DNA of 26,067 bases from JBBDRV01 sp040905285 (lineage in GTDB: Bacteria > Bacteroidota > Rhodothermia > Balneolales > Balneolaceae): positions 1-26,067 of the forward strand of contig JBBDRV010000174.1 of assembly GCA_040905285.1 (NCBI GenBank), in the 5' to 3' direction. Position numbers and translations under genes: made by a program. The first letter of the stretch is position 1. Each line of letters opens with the position of its first letter. Positions 1 to 8,180 of this stretch are shown here, one piece after another. Below the pieces are notes generated by a model. The model ran no database searches. It was not told the origin of the DNA and was given only the letters and a program-made list of their open reading frames with translations.

Positions 1-341
1 ATGCAGGGGAAGAGTTTGCCAGGGCTCAGAGAGAGGCCTATCCAGACATACAGCCACTCGTTGTTTCTGCATCCGTACAGGAAGTGATGGATGAAATAGT
101 AAGCCTGATTGCCAGGCGGGGCTGGGAAATCGTCAGCATCAACCGGCAGGAGGGGCGAATAGAAGCCACCGAAAAACTTGCCTGGTTCGGATTCAGGGAC
201 GACGTGGTTTTAAGAATTACGGATACAGATGAGGGAACACGGATAGATATGCGTTCAAAGTCACGAATTGGCAGAGGTGATCTTGGTGTTAATGCCAATC
301 GGATCGAAAAGCTGATGACCGATTTGAGAGATCGTATCTGA
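1..341 (+). CDS. DUF1499 family protein, 5' end outside window
   Basis: The reading frame is open from base 3 to the TGA ending at 341, so only the C-terminal ~112 residues are present and the true start lies upstream of the window. The visible protein reads EEFARAQREAYPDIQPL, then a GWEIV segment, and ends with an SKSRIGRGDLGVNANRI motif. This arrangement (AYPDI near the start of the segment, an SxSRxGxxDLGxNxxRI signature at the end) is typical of DUF1499, a family of small proteins of unknown biochemical function found across Gram-negative bacteria. An internal ATG at 84 exists, but the conserved upstream residues show it is not the start. A tRNA gene on the opposite strand follows about 50 bp downstream. 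I cannot assign a role beyond the family. Confidence 0.82.
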   Translation, partial: AGEEFARAQREAYPDIQPLVVSASVQEVMDEIVSLIARRGWEIVSINRQEGRIEATEKLAWFGFRDDVVLRITDTDEGTRIDMRSKSRIGRGDLGVNANRIEKLMTDLRDRI

Positions 342-391
342 GAAATTTTTCACTATATCCCACCTTACGTTTCAGCTGATTCACAAACAAA

Positions 392-468
392 TGGTCGGGG
401 CGACAAGATTTGAACTTGCGACCCCTCGGCCCCCAGCCGAGTGCGCTACCTGACTACGCCACGCCCCG
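392..468 (-). tRNA. tRNA-Pro (anticodon GGG)
   Basis: On the minus strand a complete 77-nt cloverleaf can be folded. The acceptor stem is CGGGGCG/CGCCCCG, the D arm holds AGTCAGGTAGCGC, the anticodon stem is CTCGG/CCGAG with a seven-base loop CTGGGGG giving anticodon GGG, and the T arm is GCAAG TTCAAAT CTTGT. An A discriminator and an encoded CCA tail (392-394 on the plus strand) follow. The first base C1 and the overall layout agree with bacterial tRNA-Pro. It reads codons CCC and CCU. Confidence 0.96.
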
Positions 469-603
469 AAAATCAATCCTGTAATTTACGGTGTTCAGGC
501 ACATATTTCAATTGTTGTTTTCTGAATCTGTAACTGACTGATTGATTCCGCAAGCAGTCTGTCGGACTTAGGAACAGAAAGCGAGCAGGATGATTGACAG
601 CAT

Positions 604-608
604 GGAGG
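604..608 (+). promoter_or_regulatory. Shine-Dalgarno for the M56-TonB gene
   Basis: GGAGG lies six bases before the ATG at 615. It decides the start in favour of 615 over the in-frame TTG at 594, which has no such signal. Strong Shine-Dalgarno sites are rare in this window, so this one stands out. Confidence 0.7.
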
Positions 609-614
609 ACTAAC

Positions 615-1613
615 ATGATCCTGATTGAACAATTGTCATCCTGGGGAGCCGGCGTTACAGCATTTATATGGCTTCCGCTGCTGGTCTGGACACTGCTTGT
701 CGTGTCAGTACATTTTATACTGCGCTTCTGCCGGAATCTTCATGTACAGTATCATTATCATATTCGGCTGGCCCTTCTGTTGGCGCTTCCGGCCGGCCTG
801 CTGCTTGCGGGTCTGGTTGATATAGTAGCCGGTTTACTGGCGGCAGGAAGTGAGATTGTATCCAGCCTAAAATTTATTTCTGTCCAGACACCGGTCAGCA
901 TCAGCATAACAGGATCCGGATCGCCACCCATGCTTCTCTCTCCACACCTCTTGCATGGAACCGGATTGGCCATATTCTTTATGGGTGCCGTCTTTCATAT
1001 TTTCAGCTATTTCCGGCAATACCTGCAGCTCAGCTCTCTGACCCGGAAATTAACATTGAAACCAATCGGAACGGAAAAAAGAATAAGCCGTCTGAACAAG
1101 GATCTTGCCATTGAATGCAGAAAAACGATCCGTGTAGCTTATCTGGAAAAACCTGTTGTACCTGTCACCTATGGTGTGAGAAAACCTGTGATACTTCTGC
1201 CAGCAATGCTGATGATGTCCTGCACGGATATGCAGTCAGAGATACAACAAGATGTTCTGGACGAAGAAATAAACATGCAGGAAGTCTATAATGAGGAGAA
1301 GGATTTCTACAGGGTTACAGAAGAGATGCCTGAATTGATAGGCGGATTGTCCGGTGTGCAGGAGAACCTGGAGTACCCTGAGGAAGCACTGACAGCAGGT
1401 CTGGAAGGCAACGTCTACGTTCGGTTTATCATAAACAGGCGGGGAGAGGTGGAAGATGCGACAGTGATACGTGGAATTGGCGAAGGCCCCGATGAGGCAG
1501 CGCTGAAAGCAGTTGAACAGGCCAGATTCAGGCCGGGACGGCACAAAGGTGAAACCATATGCGTTCAATATTCCCTGCCGATCAATTTCAAACTGAATCA
1601 TCGTCTGAAATGA
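615..1613 (+). CDS. M56 (BlaR1-like) N-terminal half fused to TonB C-terminal domain, zinc-protease core missing
   Basis: The predicted protein has 332 residues. Residues ~1-140 contain three or four hydrophobic membrane segments as in BlaR1/MecR1-type M56 sensors, and at ~190-200 comes the M56 signature PVTYGxxKPVILLPA. In M56 proteins this is followed closely by the HExxH zinc site, but here the sequence jumps straight to a MLMMSCTDMQSE segment, an acidic linker, and a TonB C-terminal domain (YPEEALTAGLEGNVYVRFIINRRGEVEDATV, then AALKAVEQARFRPGR, then LPINFKL). No HExxH occurs anywhere. Full-length relatives in Bacteroidota carry protease core, a further membrane helix and TonB domain, so I infer an in-frame internal deletion or an unusual compact variant. 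No BlaI-type repressor gene lies upstream, which would be usual. The TonB domain alone would bind TonB boxes of outer-membrane receptors if it reaches the periplasm. Whether the protein is functional is uncertain. Confidence 0.72.
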   Translation: MILIEQLSSWGAGVTAFIWLPLLVWTLLVVSVHFILRFCRNLHVQYHYHIRLALLLALPAGLLLAGLVDIVAGLLAAGSEIVSSLKFISVQTPVSISITGSGSPPMLLSPHLLHGTGLAIFFMGAVFHIFSYFRQYLQLSSLTRKLTLKPIGTEKRISRLNKDLAIECRKTIRVAYLEKPVVPVTYGVRKPVILLPAMLMMSCTDMQSEIQQDVLDEEINMQEVYNEEKDFYRVTEEMPELIGGLSGVQENLEYPEEALTAGLEGNVYVRFIINRRGEVEDATVIRGIGEGPDEAALKAVEQARFRPGRHKGETICVQYSLPINFKLNHRLK

Positions 1614-1634
1614 ACAAGTAGAAATGAACAGGTA
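1607..1634 (+). repeat. 14-bp tandem duplication across the M56-TonB stop codon
   Basis: GAAATGAACAAGTA (1607-1620) is followed immediately by GAAATGAACAGGTA (1621-1634), with 13 of 14 bases identical. The first copy contains the TGA stop of the upstream gene. Confidence 0.85.
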
Positions 1635-1745
1635 GAACCTGTACCGGAACTCTGGCATCCTGTACTTGAAGCTCTTGGAGCCCTTGGGCTGGTATGGCTG
1701 TTTCTTTATTTTCTATACCGGAACAGGCTGTTTCTAAAAGTATAG
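1635..1745 (+). pseudogene. Possible 3' remnant of a multi-pass membrane acyltransferase (HGSNAT/NagX-like)
   Basis: After the M56-TonB stop, the same frame stays open to a TAG at 1743-1745 and encodes PELWHPVLEALGALGLV followed by WLFLYFLYRNRLFLKV. This is one hydrophobic helix ending in a short basic tail. The ending resembles the last helix and tail (WxxLYxLYRxxxFxKV) that I recall from heparan-alpha-glucosaminide N-acetyltransferase-like membrane proteins (COG4299-type). No start codon with a ribosome site precedes it, and a microduplication lies directly upstream. I read it as the decayed end of a deleted gene. It could instead be a small membrane peptide or chance; family assignment is from memory of the motif only. 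Confidence 0.4.
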
Positions 1746-1777
1746 CAGACCATAAGTATAGCAGACCGTCAGACCGA
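1738..1777 (+). repeat. Two nested tandem duplications at the mce stop codon
   Basis: AAGTATAGCAGACC occurs at 1738-1751 and again, identical, at 1754-1767 (period 16). Overlapping its end, CAGACCGT (1762-1769) is followed by CAGACCGA (1770-1777), a second tandem duplication of period 8. The latter covers the stop codon of the minus-strand epimerase gene. Confidence 0.85.
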
Positions 1778-2176
1778 CTGGCACAATTCAACAAGCACCC
1801 CGCAGTTGTCCTTCGGATGGACAAAAGCGACTATTTTATTATCTGCACCGGGTTTGGGCACCTCGTTCACCAGTGTAAAGCCTTCACCTTTCAGTCTTTT
1901 GATTTCAGCCCGGATATCCTCCACTTCAAATGCGATGTGATGAACGCCCTCTCCCCTTTTTTCAAGATGGCGGGCGATGATTGATTCAGGAGAGGAGGCA
2001 GCCAAAAGCTCTATTTTGGATCCCCCGGCATGCATGAAGGCGGTGACAACGTCTTCACTCTCCACAACCTCTCTTTTATAACATGAGCTGCCAAGAAGCT
2101 TCTCATAGATTTGTATGGCACTGTCCAGATCGTCAACAGCTATTCCCACGTGCTCTATCTTCATTGGGCCGGTCAT
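1769..2176 (-). CDS. mce: Methylmalonyl-CoA epimerase
   Basis: The product (135 residues) is a single-chain glyoxalase-fold (VOC) protein that interconverts (2R)- and (2S)-methylmalonyl-CoA, linking propionyl-CoA carboxylation or succinyl-CoA to the B12-dependent mutase. Visible family marks are KIEHVGIAVDDL at the N-terminus (first metal-binding His), GVHHIAFEVEDI in the middle (second His), GADNKIVAFVHPKDNCGVLVEL near the end (third ligand Glu). The length is normal for the family. ATG at 2176 abuts the TAA of the upstream kinase gene, suggesting translational coupling; a second ATG at 2164 (MKIEHV) would also give a complete domain, and neither has a clear ribosome site. It is the last gene of the metH-kinase-mce run. 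No mutase or propionyl-CoA carboxylase gene is in the window. Confidence 0.93.
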   Translation of the reverse strand: MTGPMKIEHVGIAVDDLDSAIQIYEKLLGSSCYKREVVESEDVVTAFMHAGGSKIELLAASSPESIIARHLEKRGEGVHHIAFEVEDIRAEIKRLKGEGFTLVNEVPKPGADNKIVAFVHPKDNCGVLVELCQSV

Positions 2177-4345
2177 TTAGGTGGTTGGTTTAGTAGATTT
2201 CTCCGGTGTCTGGTCCGGCAGGGTGAATGTAAAGGTTGTCCCTTCCCCGTATTCACTCTCGAACCAGATCATTCCTCCGTGCCTTTCAATGAACTGCCTG
2301 CAGAGTACCAGACCCAGGCCGCTGCCCTTTTCCTGCTTCGTCCCCTTTTTTGTATAGTGCCCCTCCCCGAATATTTTTGCCCTGTCTTCAGGCCTGATCC
2401 CGACCCCGGTATCCCTGATGCTGACAAACGTAAGGCCGTCTTCCTGTTTTGAACTTACAGTAATACGATCCCCCTTTTCACAGAATTTAACCGCATTGGA
2501 TACCAGATTGCGAATAACCAGCTTTACGATTTCATAATCGGCAAGTACCCGTACGTCCGGTTCAACAGCGACTGCAAATACCAGGTTTTTCTGTTCTGCC
2601 TGAAACCTGATCTGGGAATGGATCTCGTCTGCCGCCTGAAGCAGGCTGAATTCCACGCAATTCAGTTTAATTCCGGACATTTGCGTCTTTGCCCAGGCAA
2701 GAAGGTTTTCCATCGTTGTTGCATTATCCTGCAGGCTCTGTTCCAGGCTGTCCGCAAATTTATCCAGATTCTCCGGGGAAAGCTTTTGCTCCCGCATCAG
2801 GTGCAATAGTCCTTTCATTGAACTGAGCGGACCCCTCAGGTCGTGAGAGACCACTGCAAATAATTTATTTTTAATATCATTCATCCGGTCCAGCTCCCTG
2901 TTTTTGGCAGAAATATCCTTGTTCCTCTCCTTCAGATCCCGGTTCAGTTTTTCTCTTGTCCGGACATTTCCGTACAGCGTAAAAGTTAGGGCCAGAAGAA
3001 TGGAAAGAATAATGAGAATGCCGGTCCCCAACGTCTGCTGCAACTGTATTTTGGCCTCCTGCTCGGCCCGCTGGGCGGTCAGGATCCGGTTTTCCTGCGT
3101 CTGCCTTCTCGACTCAAGCAGGGTTTCATATTGAGCCCTGGACTGTTCATGATCGCTCGTGCGCAGACTGTCTGTCAGAGATCTCAGTGATTCAACGGCT
3201 CCCAGAGCCTGCCGCATCTGCCCGTTATCCCGATAGGCGGCATACTGTTTTTCAAGAGCCTGTTCGATCAGGTTTCCGGAGTTCATCATCCGGGATGTAT
3301 CCAAAGCAAGCTGATACCAGTTGAGAGCTTCATCAAGCTTTCCCAGATAACGGTTCAGATCACCCATCCCCAGCGAGTTGTAATAGACCCCCTCCGGAAT
3401 ATCCTTCTCCCTGCTGACTTCAAGAGCTTCCTGAAAAATGAGCCGGGCGGTCTCCGGCTCTTCCAGGGTCAGATTCAGGACACCCAGGTTATAGTCGATT
3501 TTTACGCGTGCGGCATGATTCCCCGGCTCCACCAGGGATCGGGCTTCTTCAAGGTAATCCTCTGCAAGCGGGTGGTCTCCGGTTTCCCTGTGGGCTATGC
3601 CGAGGTTGGTCAGGGTACCGGTCAGGATAGACGGCAGAGACAGCTCACGGCTGATCCGTTCCGATTCCTCCAGATGACTGATACTCTCTTCGACATTCCC
3701 CAGCTGATAATACAGCTCCCCGATATCCTTTAAAATCAGGGGTGTAAGAGACGATCCCTTCTCCTTTTCGGATTGAACAAGGCCCCGGTACAGATGCTCG
3801 AATGCAGAAGAATAATCGCCCATCTGCCTGTGGGCAAGAAAGAGATTGTGGGATATGCGAGCTTTCATACGGCTCATGCCCAGGGAATCAGCCATGCCGT
3901 AGGACCGGTCGTAGTATCGGATGGATTCCCCGGGATTTCCACCGAGCCTGGAGGCCGTCCCTTTCTGATTGATAAACTGCAGCCGGTAAGAATCCTCGCC
4001 GGCCTGTGACAGGCCTTCCCCTATCGGCACCAATGCCGAGTCCGGCATCATCCGGTCCAGATAGTAGTCCCCGTACTTTATCAGCCCTCCCAGGTAGGCC
4101 TGCCGGTTAGCGGAAGCTGCCGAAATGCGGAGAATGCTTCTGATAACACTGCCGAATTCATCATAGCTCCCCATTTCCTCCAGCACGTCGGCCAGCTGAA
4201 GTTTCAATTCAACCCGTTGCGAGTCGGAATCCGCTGACCTTATCCGCTCCCTTAACAGATCGGCTTCCCCGTTTTGAGAGTACCCGATTTCGGCAGACAG
4301 ACAAAAAAATACGGCAGTTGTTGATAACAGGAACCTGTAGAGCAT
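2177..4345 (-). CDS. TPR-containing membrane sensor histidine kinase
   Basis: The 722-residue protein starts with a signal peptide (MLYRFLLSTTAVFFCLSAEIGYSQ). Residues ~25-400 are helical tetratricopeptide repeats, seen as recurring LGN/NLGxxxxxxGxxxxAxxxxxxA patterns, placed in the periplasm. A coiled-coil stretch with many Gln and Glu follows, then one membrane helix (~436-457), a second charged coiled coil, and the HisKA domain with phospho-acceptor His501 in FAVVSHDLRGPLSSMKG. The HATPase_c domain shows the N box NLVSNAVKF, G1 box DTGVGI and G2 box GSGLGLVLC. No receiver domain is attached and no response regulator gene adjoins. This architecture is common in Bacteroidota and relatives. 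It sits 65 bp downstream of metH and abuts mce on the same strand, so co-transcription is possible. The signal sensed is unknown. Confidence 0.92.
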   Translation of the reverse strand: MLYRFLLSTTAVFFCLSAEIGYSQNGEADLLRERIRSADSDSQRVELKLQLADVLEEMGSYDEFGSVIRSILRISAASANRQAYLGGLIKYGDYYLDRMMPDSALVPIGEGLSQAGEDSYRLQFINQKGTASRLGGNPGESIRYYDRSYGMADSLGMSRMKARISHNLFLAHRQMGDYSSAFEHLYRGLVQSEKEKGSSLTPLILKDIGELYYQLGNVEESISHLEESERISRELSLPSILTGTLTNLGIAHRETGDHPLAEDYLEEARSLVEPGNHAARVKIDYNLGVLNLTLEEPETARLIFQEALEVSREKDIPEGVYYNSLGMGDLNRYLGKLDEALNWYQLALDTSRMMNSGNLIEQALEKQYAAYRDNGQMRQALGAVESLRSLTDSLRTSDHEQSRAQYETLLESRRQTQENRILTAQRAEQEAKIQLQQTLGTGILIILSILLALTFTLYGNVRTREKLNRDLKERNKDISAKNRELDRMNDIKNKLFAVVSHDLRGPLSSMKGLLHLMREQKLSPENLDKFADSLEQSLQDNATTMENLLAWAKTQMSGIKLNCVEFSLLQAADEIHSQIRFQAEQKNLVFAVAVEPDVRVLADYEIVKLVIRNLVSNAVKFCEKGDRITVSSKQEDGLTFVSIRDTGVGIRPEDRAKIFGEGHYTKKGTKQEKGSGLGLVLCRQFIERHGGMIWFESEYGEGTTFTFTLPDQTPEKSTKPTT

Positions 4346-4382
4346 AAATCAGACCGCTGTATTAATAGCGTTACTGTTTAAC

Positions 4383-4426
4383 TTATAACTCCGGTTTATA
4401 ACTCGGGGCTTTATTTGTAACTCAGG
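4383..4426 (+). repeat. Degenerate triple repeat around the metH stop codon
   Basis: TTATAACTCCGG (4383-4394), TTATAACTCGGG (4396-4407) and TTGTAACTCAGG (4415-4426) share a core. The first two differ at one position (period 13) and the third, which is part of the metH 3' end, matches the second at 10 of 12. The intergenic copies look like duplications of the metH tail. Confidence 0.65.
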
Positions 4427-7400
4427 ATAGGCCCCAGCCACTTCTCCATTTCCTCCAGCTCCATGCCTTTCCGCTTTGCATAATCGACCACCTGGTCTTT
4501 ATTTATATTGCCGATGTTGAAATACTGCGATTCAGGATGGGCAAAATAGAGTCCGCTGACAGAGGATGCCGGCGACATGGCAAGATGCTCGGTCAGAGTT
4601 ATTCCCGTATTCTCTTCGGCATTCAGCAGTTCAAACAGAAATTTCTTTTCCGTATGATCCGGCTGTGCGGGGTAGCCGGGTGCCGGACGGATTCCGGTGT
4701 ACTTCTCCCGTATCAGATCCTCGTTCGAAAGGTTTTCATCACGGGCATATCCCCAATACGTTTTCCTGACCTGCTCATGGAGATATTCAGCAAATGCTTC
4801 GGCAAACCTGTCTCCGATGGCTTTCACCATGATGGATTGATAGTCGTCGTGGTCTTTCTCAAACTCGTTGACTACTTCTGCCAGGCCCAACCCGGCTGTC
4901 ACCGCAAAACCACCTATATAATCCTTTATCCCGCTTTCCTTCGGTGCGATGAAATCAGAAAGGGCTTTATTGGGTTCGCCCCGCCTTTTCTCCGCTTGCT
5001 GCCTCAGCGTATATAACGTTCCCACCACTTCCTGCCTGTTGTCATCCTGATAAATCTCGATATCATCCCCGACAGAATTGGCGGGGAAAAGTCCCCATAC
5101 CCCTTTGGCTTTAATCCTGTCCTCCGAAATAATCCGGTCGACCAGGCGATTCGCATCATCAAACAGTTTTTTTGCTTCAGCACCATACTTGTCATCGTCC
5201 AGGATGGCCGGGTATTTGCCCTTCATTTCCCAGGCGATAAAGAACGGAGACCAGTCAATATATTTCCGGAGAGTTTCCAGACCGACATCCGCTTTGTGAA
5301 CACCTGTCTTTGCCGGGGGTACGATCCGGCTGTCCGCCCAGTCGACGGATGTTTTATTCTCCCTCGCCTTTTCCAGCGGAAGCATCTTCTTTTTCTTCTT
5401 CCGTTTGGAGTATTTATCTCTCACTTTTACGTAATCCTCCCTGACCGAATCGATAAAGTCTTTCCGCTTTCCGTCCGCCATTAAATTGCTCACAACCGTG
5501 ACACTGCGGGACGCATCCAGCACATGAATGACGGCATTGTCATAACCCGGTTCAATTTTAACAGCCGTATGAAGCCGTGAAGTGGTCGCTCCGCCGATCA
5601 GAAGCGGAGTAGTGAATTCCTGACGTTTCATCTCTTCAGCCACATGAACCATTTCATCCAGGGAAGGCGTAATCAACCCGCTCAGGCCGATCACATCGGC
5701 ATTTTCCTTTTTAGCCTCGGCCAGGATCCTGTCGCCGGGAACCATCACTCCCAGATCGACAACATCAAAATTATTGCAGCGGAGGACAACAGCTACAATA
5801 TTCTTGCCGATATCATGCACGTCACCCTTGACGGTAGCCAGCAATACCTTTGCTTTCGCCTTTTCAGTGCCACTGACTTTCTGTTCCTTTTCAATGAAGG
5901 GAATCAGGTGGGCGACTCCCTTTTTCATCACCCGGGCACTTTTTACCACCTGCGGCAGGAACATTTTCCCGTCGCCGAAAAGGTCCCCGACTACATCCAT
6001 CCCGGCCATCATCGGGCCTTCAATCACTTCTATGGGATAGTCAAAGTGCTGCCTGGCTTCTTCAACATCCTCAACGATATGATCGACAATACCCTTGATC
6101 ATGGCATACTTTATTCTCTCGTTAACCGGCTTTTCACGCCAGGCCTTTGCTTTTTTCTTGCTTTCACCCTGATCTTCGGATTTTATTTCTTCGGCATAAT
6201 CCAGCAGGCGTTCCGTCGCATCACTGCGCCGGTTCAGCAGAACATCCTCGACCAGTTCACGCAGCTTGTCCGGAATCGCCTCGTATACTTCAAGCTGTCC
6301 CGCATTCACAATCGCCATATCGAGACCGGCCTTGATCGCGTGATACAGAAAGGCCGAGTGCATGGCTTCCCGCACTCTGTTATTCCCCCGAAATGAAAAG
6401 GATATGTTACTCAGTCCCCCGCTGACTTTGGCATGCGGAAGATTCTCTTTTATCCACCTGGTAGCTTCTATAAAATCAACCGCATAATTATTATGCTCGT
6501 CCATTCCGGTGGCGACGGTCAGTATATTCGGGTCGAAAATAATATCCTGGGGAGCAAAACCGACCTCATTTTTCAAAATACGGTACGCGCGCCGGCATAT
6601 CTCGATCCTCCGCTCCAGATTATCCGCCTGGCCCTGTTCATCAAAAGCCATGACAATCACGGCTGCACCGTAGTCAAGGATTTTCCTTGCCTGCTCTTTG
6701 AAAACATCCTCGCCTTCCTTCATGCTGATTGAATTGACGATGCCTTTGCCCTGTATATTCTTCAGCCCCTCTTCCAGGACAGACCATTTTGAAGAGTCGA
6801 GAACCACCGGCACCCGGGAAATATCCGGTTCGGCTGCCATCAGGTTGAGAAACGTAACCATTACCTCTTCGGATTCCAGCATTCCCTCATCCATATTCAC
6901 ATCCACCAGCTGGGCTCCGTTCTCTACCTGCTGCCGGGCCACGGAAAGGCCGCCTTCATAATTTTCATCTTTTATAAGATCCCGGAATACACTTGAACCG
7001 GTCACATTGGTCCGCTCCCCGATGTTGACAAAGTTCGTCTCGGGACGGATAACGAGGGGTTCCAGACCACTTAACCTCATATAGGGTTCCTGGGATGGGA
7101 TCTGCCGGGGCTCATGACGCCGGGCTTCCTCCGAAATGGCACGAATATGTTCCGGCGTGGTTCCGCAGCAGCCCCCCACGATATTGACAAATCCTTCCCT
7201 TGCGTAGTCAGCAAGCTGATCTGCCATAAAATCCGGGGTTTCATTGTATTCGCCCAATTCATCCGGAAGGCCGGCATTCGGGTAGAGGCTCGTGTAACAG
7301 GTGGAAATTCGTGAAAGCTCACTGATATAGGGACGCATCTGATCCGATCCGAGCGAACAGTTCAACCCGACACTCAGCAGCGGCCTGGCGTGGCTGACGG

Positions 7401-8094
7401 AGATCCAGAAAGCTTCTGTCGTCTGGCCGGACAGGGTGCGGCCGCTTTGATCGACGATGGTTCCGGACATCATGACCGGAAGCGCCTTTCCTGTTTTACG
7501 ACCGTATTGATGGATTGCAAAAATTGCCGCTTTCGCATTCAGCGTATCAAAGATCGTTTCAATAAGAAACATGTCCACACCACCATCGACGAGACCTTTA
7601 AGCTGGACTGTATACGCTTCAACCAGTTCCTCAAATGTAATGGCCCTGAAACCGGGATCCTCCACATCCGGAGAAAGGGACAGTGTTTTGTTTGTCGGTC
7701 CTATCGCCCCGGCGACAAACCTCGGTTTGCCGGGTTCTTTCCGGCTGAAATTGTCTGCAGCTTCTCTGGCGGCTTTTGCAGCGGCCAGGTTAATATCATA
7801 TGAGCGGTCCGCCAGGTGATAATCTTCCTGGGAAATGGGATTCGCATTAAATGTATTGGTTTCAATGATGTCCGCCCCGGCGTCAAGAAAGCTTTCATGG
7901 ATTTCCCTGATAACAGCAGGCTGAGTCAGGCAAAGCAGATCATTGTTTCCCTTGAGGTCATGATCAAAATTTTTAAAGATATCTCCGCAAAAATCCTCTT
8001 CAGTCAATTTATAACCCTGAATCATGGTTCCCATCGCTCCATCAAGCATGAGAATTCGCTGTTTCAGTTGTTCGTAAATTGGATGATTTTTCAT
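4411..8094 (-). CDS. metH: Cobalamin-dependent methionine synthase
   Basis: The 1227-residue protein has the full four-module MetH layout and the usual length. It transfers the methyl group from 5-methyltetrahydrofolate to homocysteine through methylcobalamin, in the cytoplasm. The homocysteine domain (~1-325) carries the zinc ligands Cys246 (GLNCSLG) and Cys309/Cys310 (GGCCGTTPEHI). The pterin-binding domain (~350-620) starts with FVNIGERTNVTGSS. The cap and cobalamin domains (~640-890) include DVHDIGKNIV with His760, the lower axial ligand of cobalt, and the downstream GLSGLITPSL. The activation (AdoMet-binding) domain (~900-1227) contains RPAPGYPAQPDHTEK and ends in a GMELEEMEKWLGP motif. 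All catalytic residues are present and no frameshift is seen. It is divergent from metF across 86 bp, consistent with joint control. I see no SAM or cobalamin riboswitch in front of it. Confidence 0.98.
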   Translation of the reverse strand: MKNHPIYEQLKQRILMLDGAMGTMIQGYKLTEEDFCGDIFKNFDHDLKGNNDLLCLTQPAVIREIHESFLDAGADIIETNTFNANPISQEDYHLADRSYDINLAAAKAAREAADNFSRKEPGKPRFVAGAIGPTNKTLSLSPDVEDPGFRAITFEELVEAYTVQLKGLVDGGVDMFLIETIFDTLNAKAAIFAIHQYGRKTGKALPVMMSGTIVDQSGRTLSGQTTEAFWISVSHARPLLSVGLNCSLGSDQMRPYISELSRISTCYTSLYPNAGLPDELGEYNETPDFMADQLADYAREGFVNIVGGCCGTTPEHIRAISEEARRHEPRQIPSQEPYMRLSGLEPLVIRPETNFVNIGERTNVTGSSVFRDLIKDENYEGGLSVARQQVENGAQLVDVNMDEGMLESEEVMVTFLNLMAAEPDISRVPVVLDSSKWSVLEEGLKNIQGKGIVNSISMKEGEDVFKEQARKILDYGAAVIVMAFDEQGQADNLERRIEICRRAYRILKNEVGFAPQDIIFDPNILTVATGMDEHNNYAVDFIEATRWIKENLPHAKVSGGLSNISFSFRGNNRVREAMHSAFLYHAIKAGLDMAIVNAGQLEVYEAIPDKLRELVEDVLLNRRSDATERLLDYAEEIKSEDQGESKKKAKAWREKPVNERIKYAMIKGIVDHIVEDVEEARQHFDYPIEVIEGPMMAGMDVVGDLFGDGKMFLPQVVKSARVMKKGVAHLIPFIEKEQKVSGTEKAKAKVLLATVKGDVHDIGKNIVAVVLRCNNFDVVDLGVMVPGDRILAEAKKENADVIGLSGLITPSLDEMVHVAEEMKRQEFTTPLLIGGATTSRLHTAVKIEPGYDNAVIHVLDASRSVTVVSNLMADGKRKDFIDSVREDYVKVRDKYSKRKKKKKMLPLEKARENKTSVDWADSRIVPPAKTGVHKADVGLETLRKYIDWSPFFIAWEMKGKYPAILDDDKYGAEAKKLFDDANRLVDRIISEDRIKAKGVWGLFPANSVGDDIEIYQDDNRQEVVGTLYTLRQQAEKRRGEPNKALSDFIAPKESGIKDYIGGFAVTAGLGLAEVVNEFEKDHDDYQSIMVKAIGDRFAEAFAEYLHEQVRKTYWGYARDENLSNEDLIREKYTGIRPAPGYPAQPDHTEKKFLFELLNAEENTGITLTEHLAMSPASSVSGLYFAHPESQYFNIGNINKDQVVDYAKRKGMELEEMEKWLGPILSYK

Positions 8095-8180
8095 GTTTTT
8101 CTTTGCAGTGATTGGTCTATATTTAATTTATCACGTCATTCAGGATCACAAGGTACAATATAACCTGCAGAAAGTGCAGT
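8095..8180. promoter_or_regulatory. Divergent metH/metF intergenic region with inverted repeat at the metF start
   Basis: These 86 bp must hold promoters for both genes. Directly before the metF ATG is CTGCA-GAAAG-TGCAG (8165-8179), a perfect 5-bp inverted repeat around a five-base loop that would overlap the ribosome-binding region. No recognised riboswitch fold is visible, and promoter elements cannot be assigned reliably because sigma-factor consensus differs in this group. Confidence 0.45.

Noticed and set aside
5644..6396. 250-codon open frame on the plus strand
   Set aside because: It lies wholly antisense to the well-conserved metH gene, has no ribosome site and its translation resembles no protein family. 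It is a shadow frame.
8095..8180. SAM or cobalamin riboswitch before metH/metF
   Set aside because: Only 86 bp are available and none of the conserved riboswitch boxes are present.
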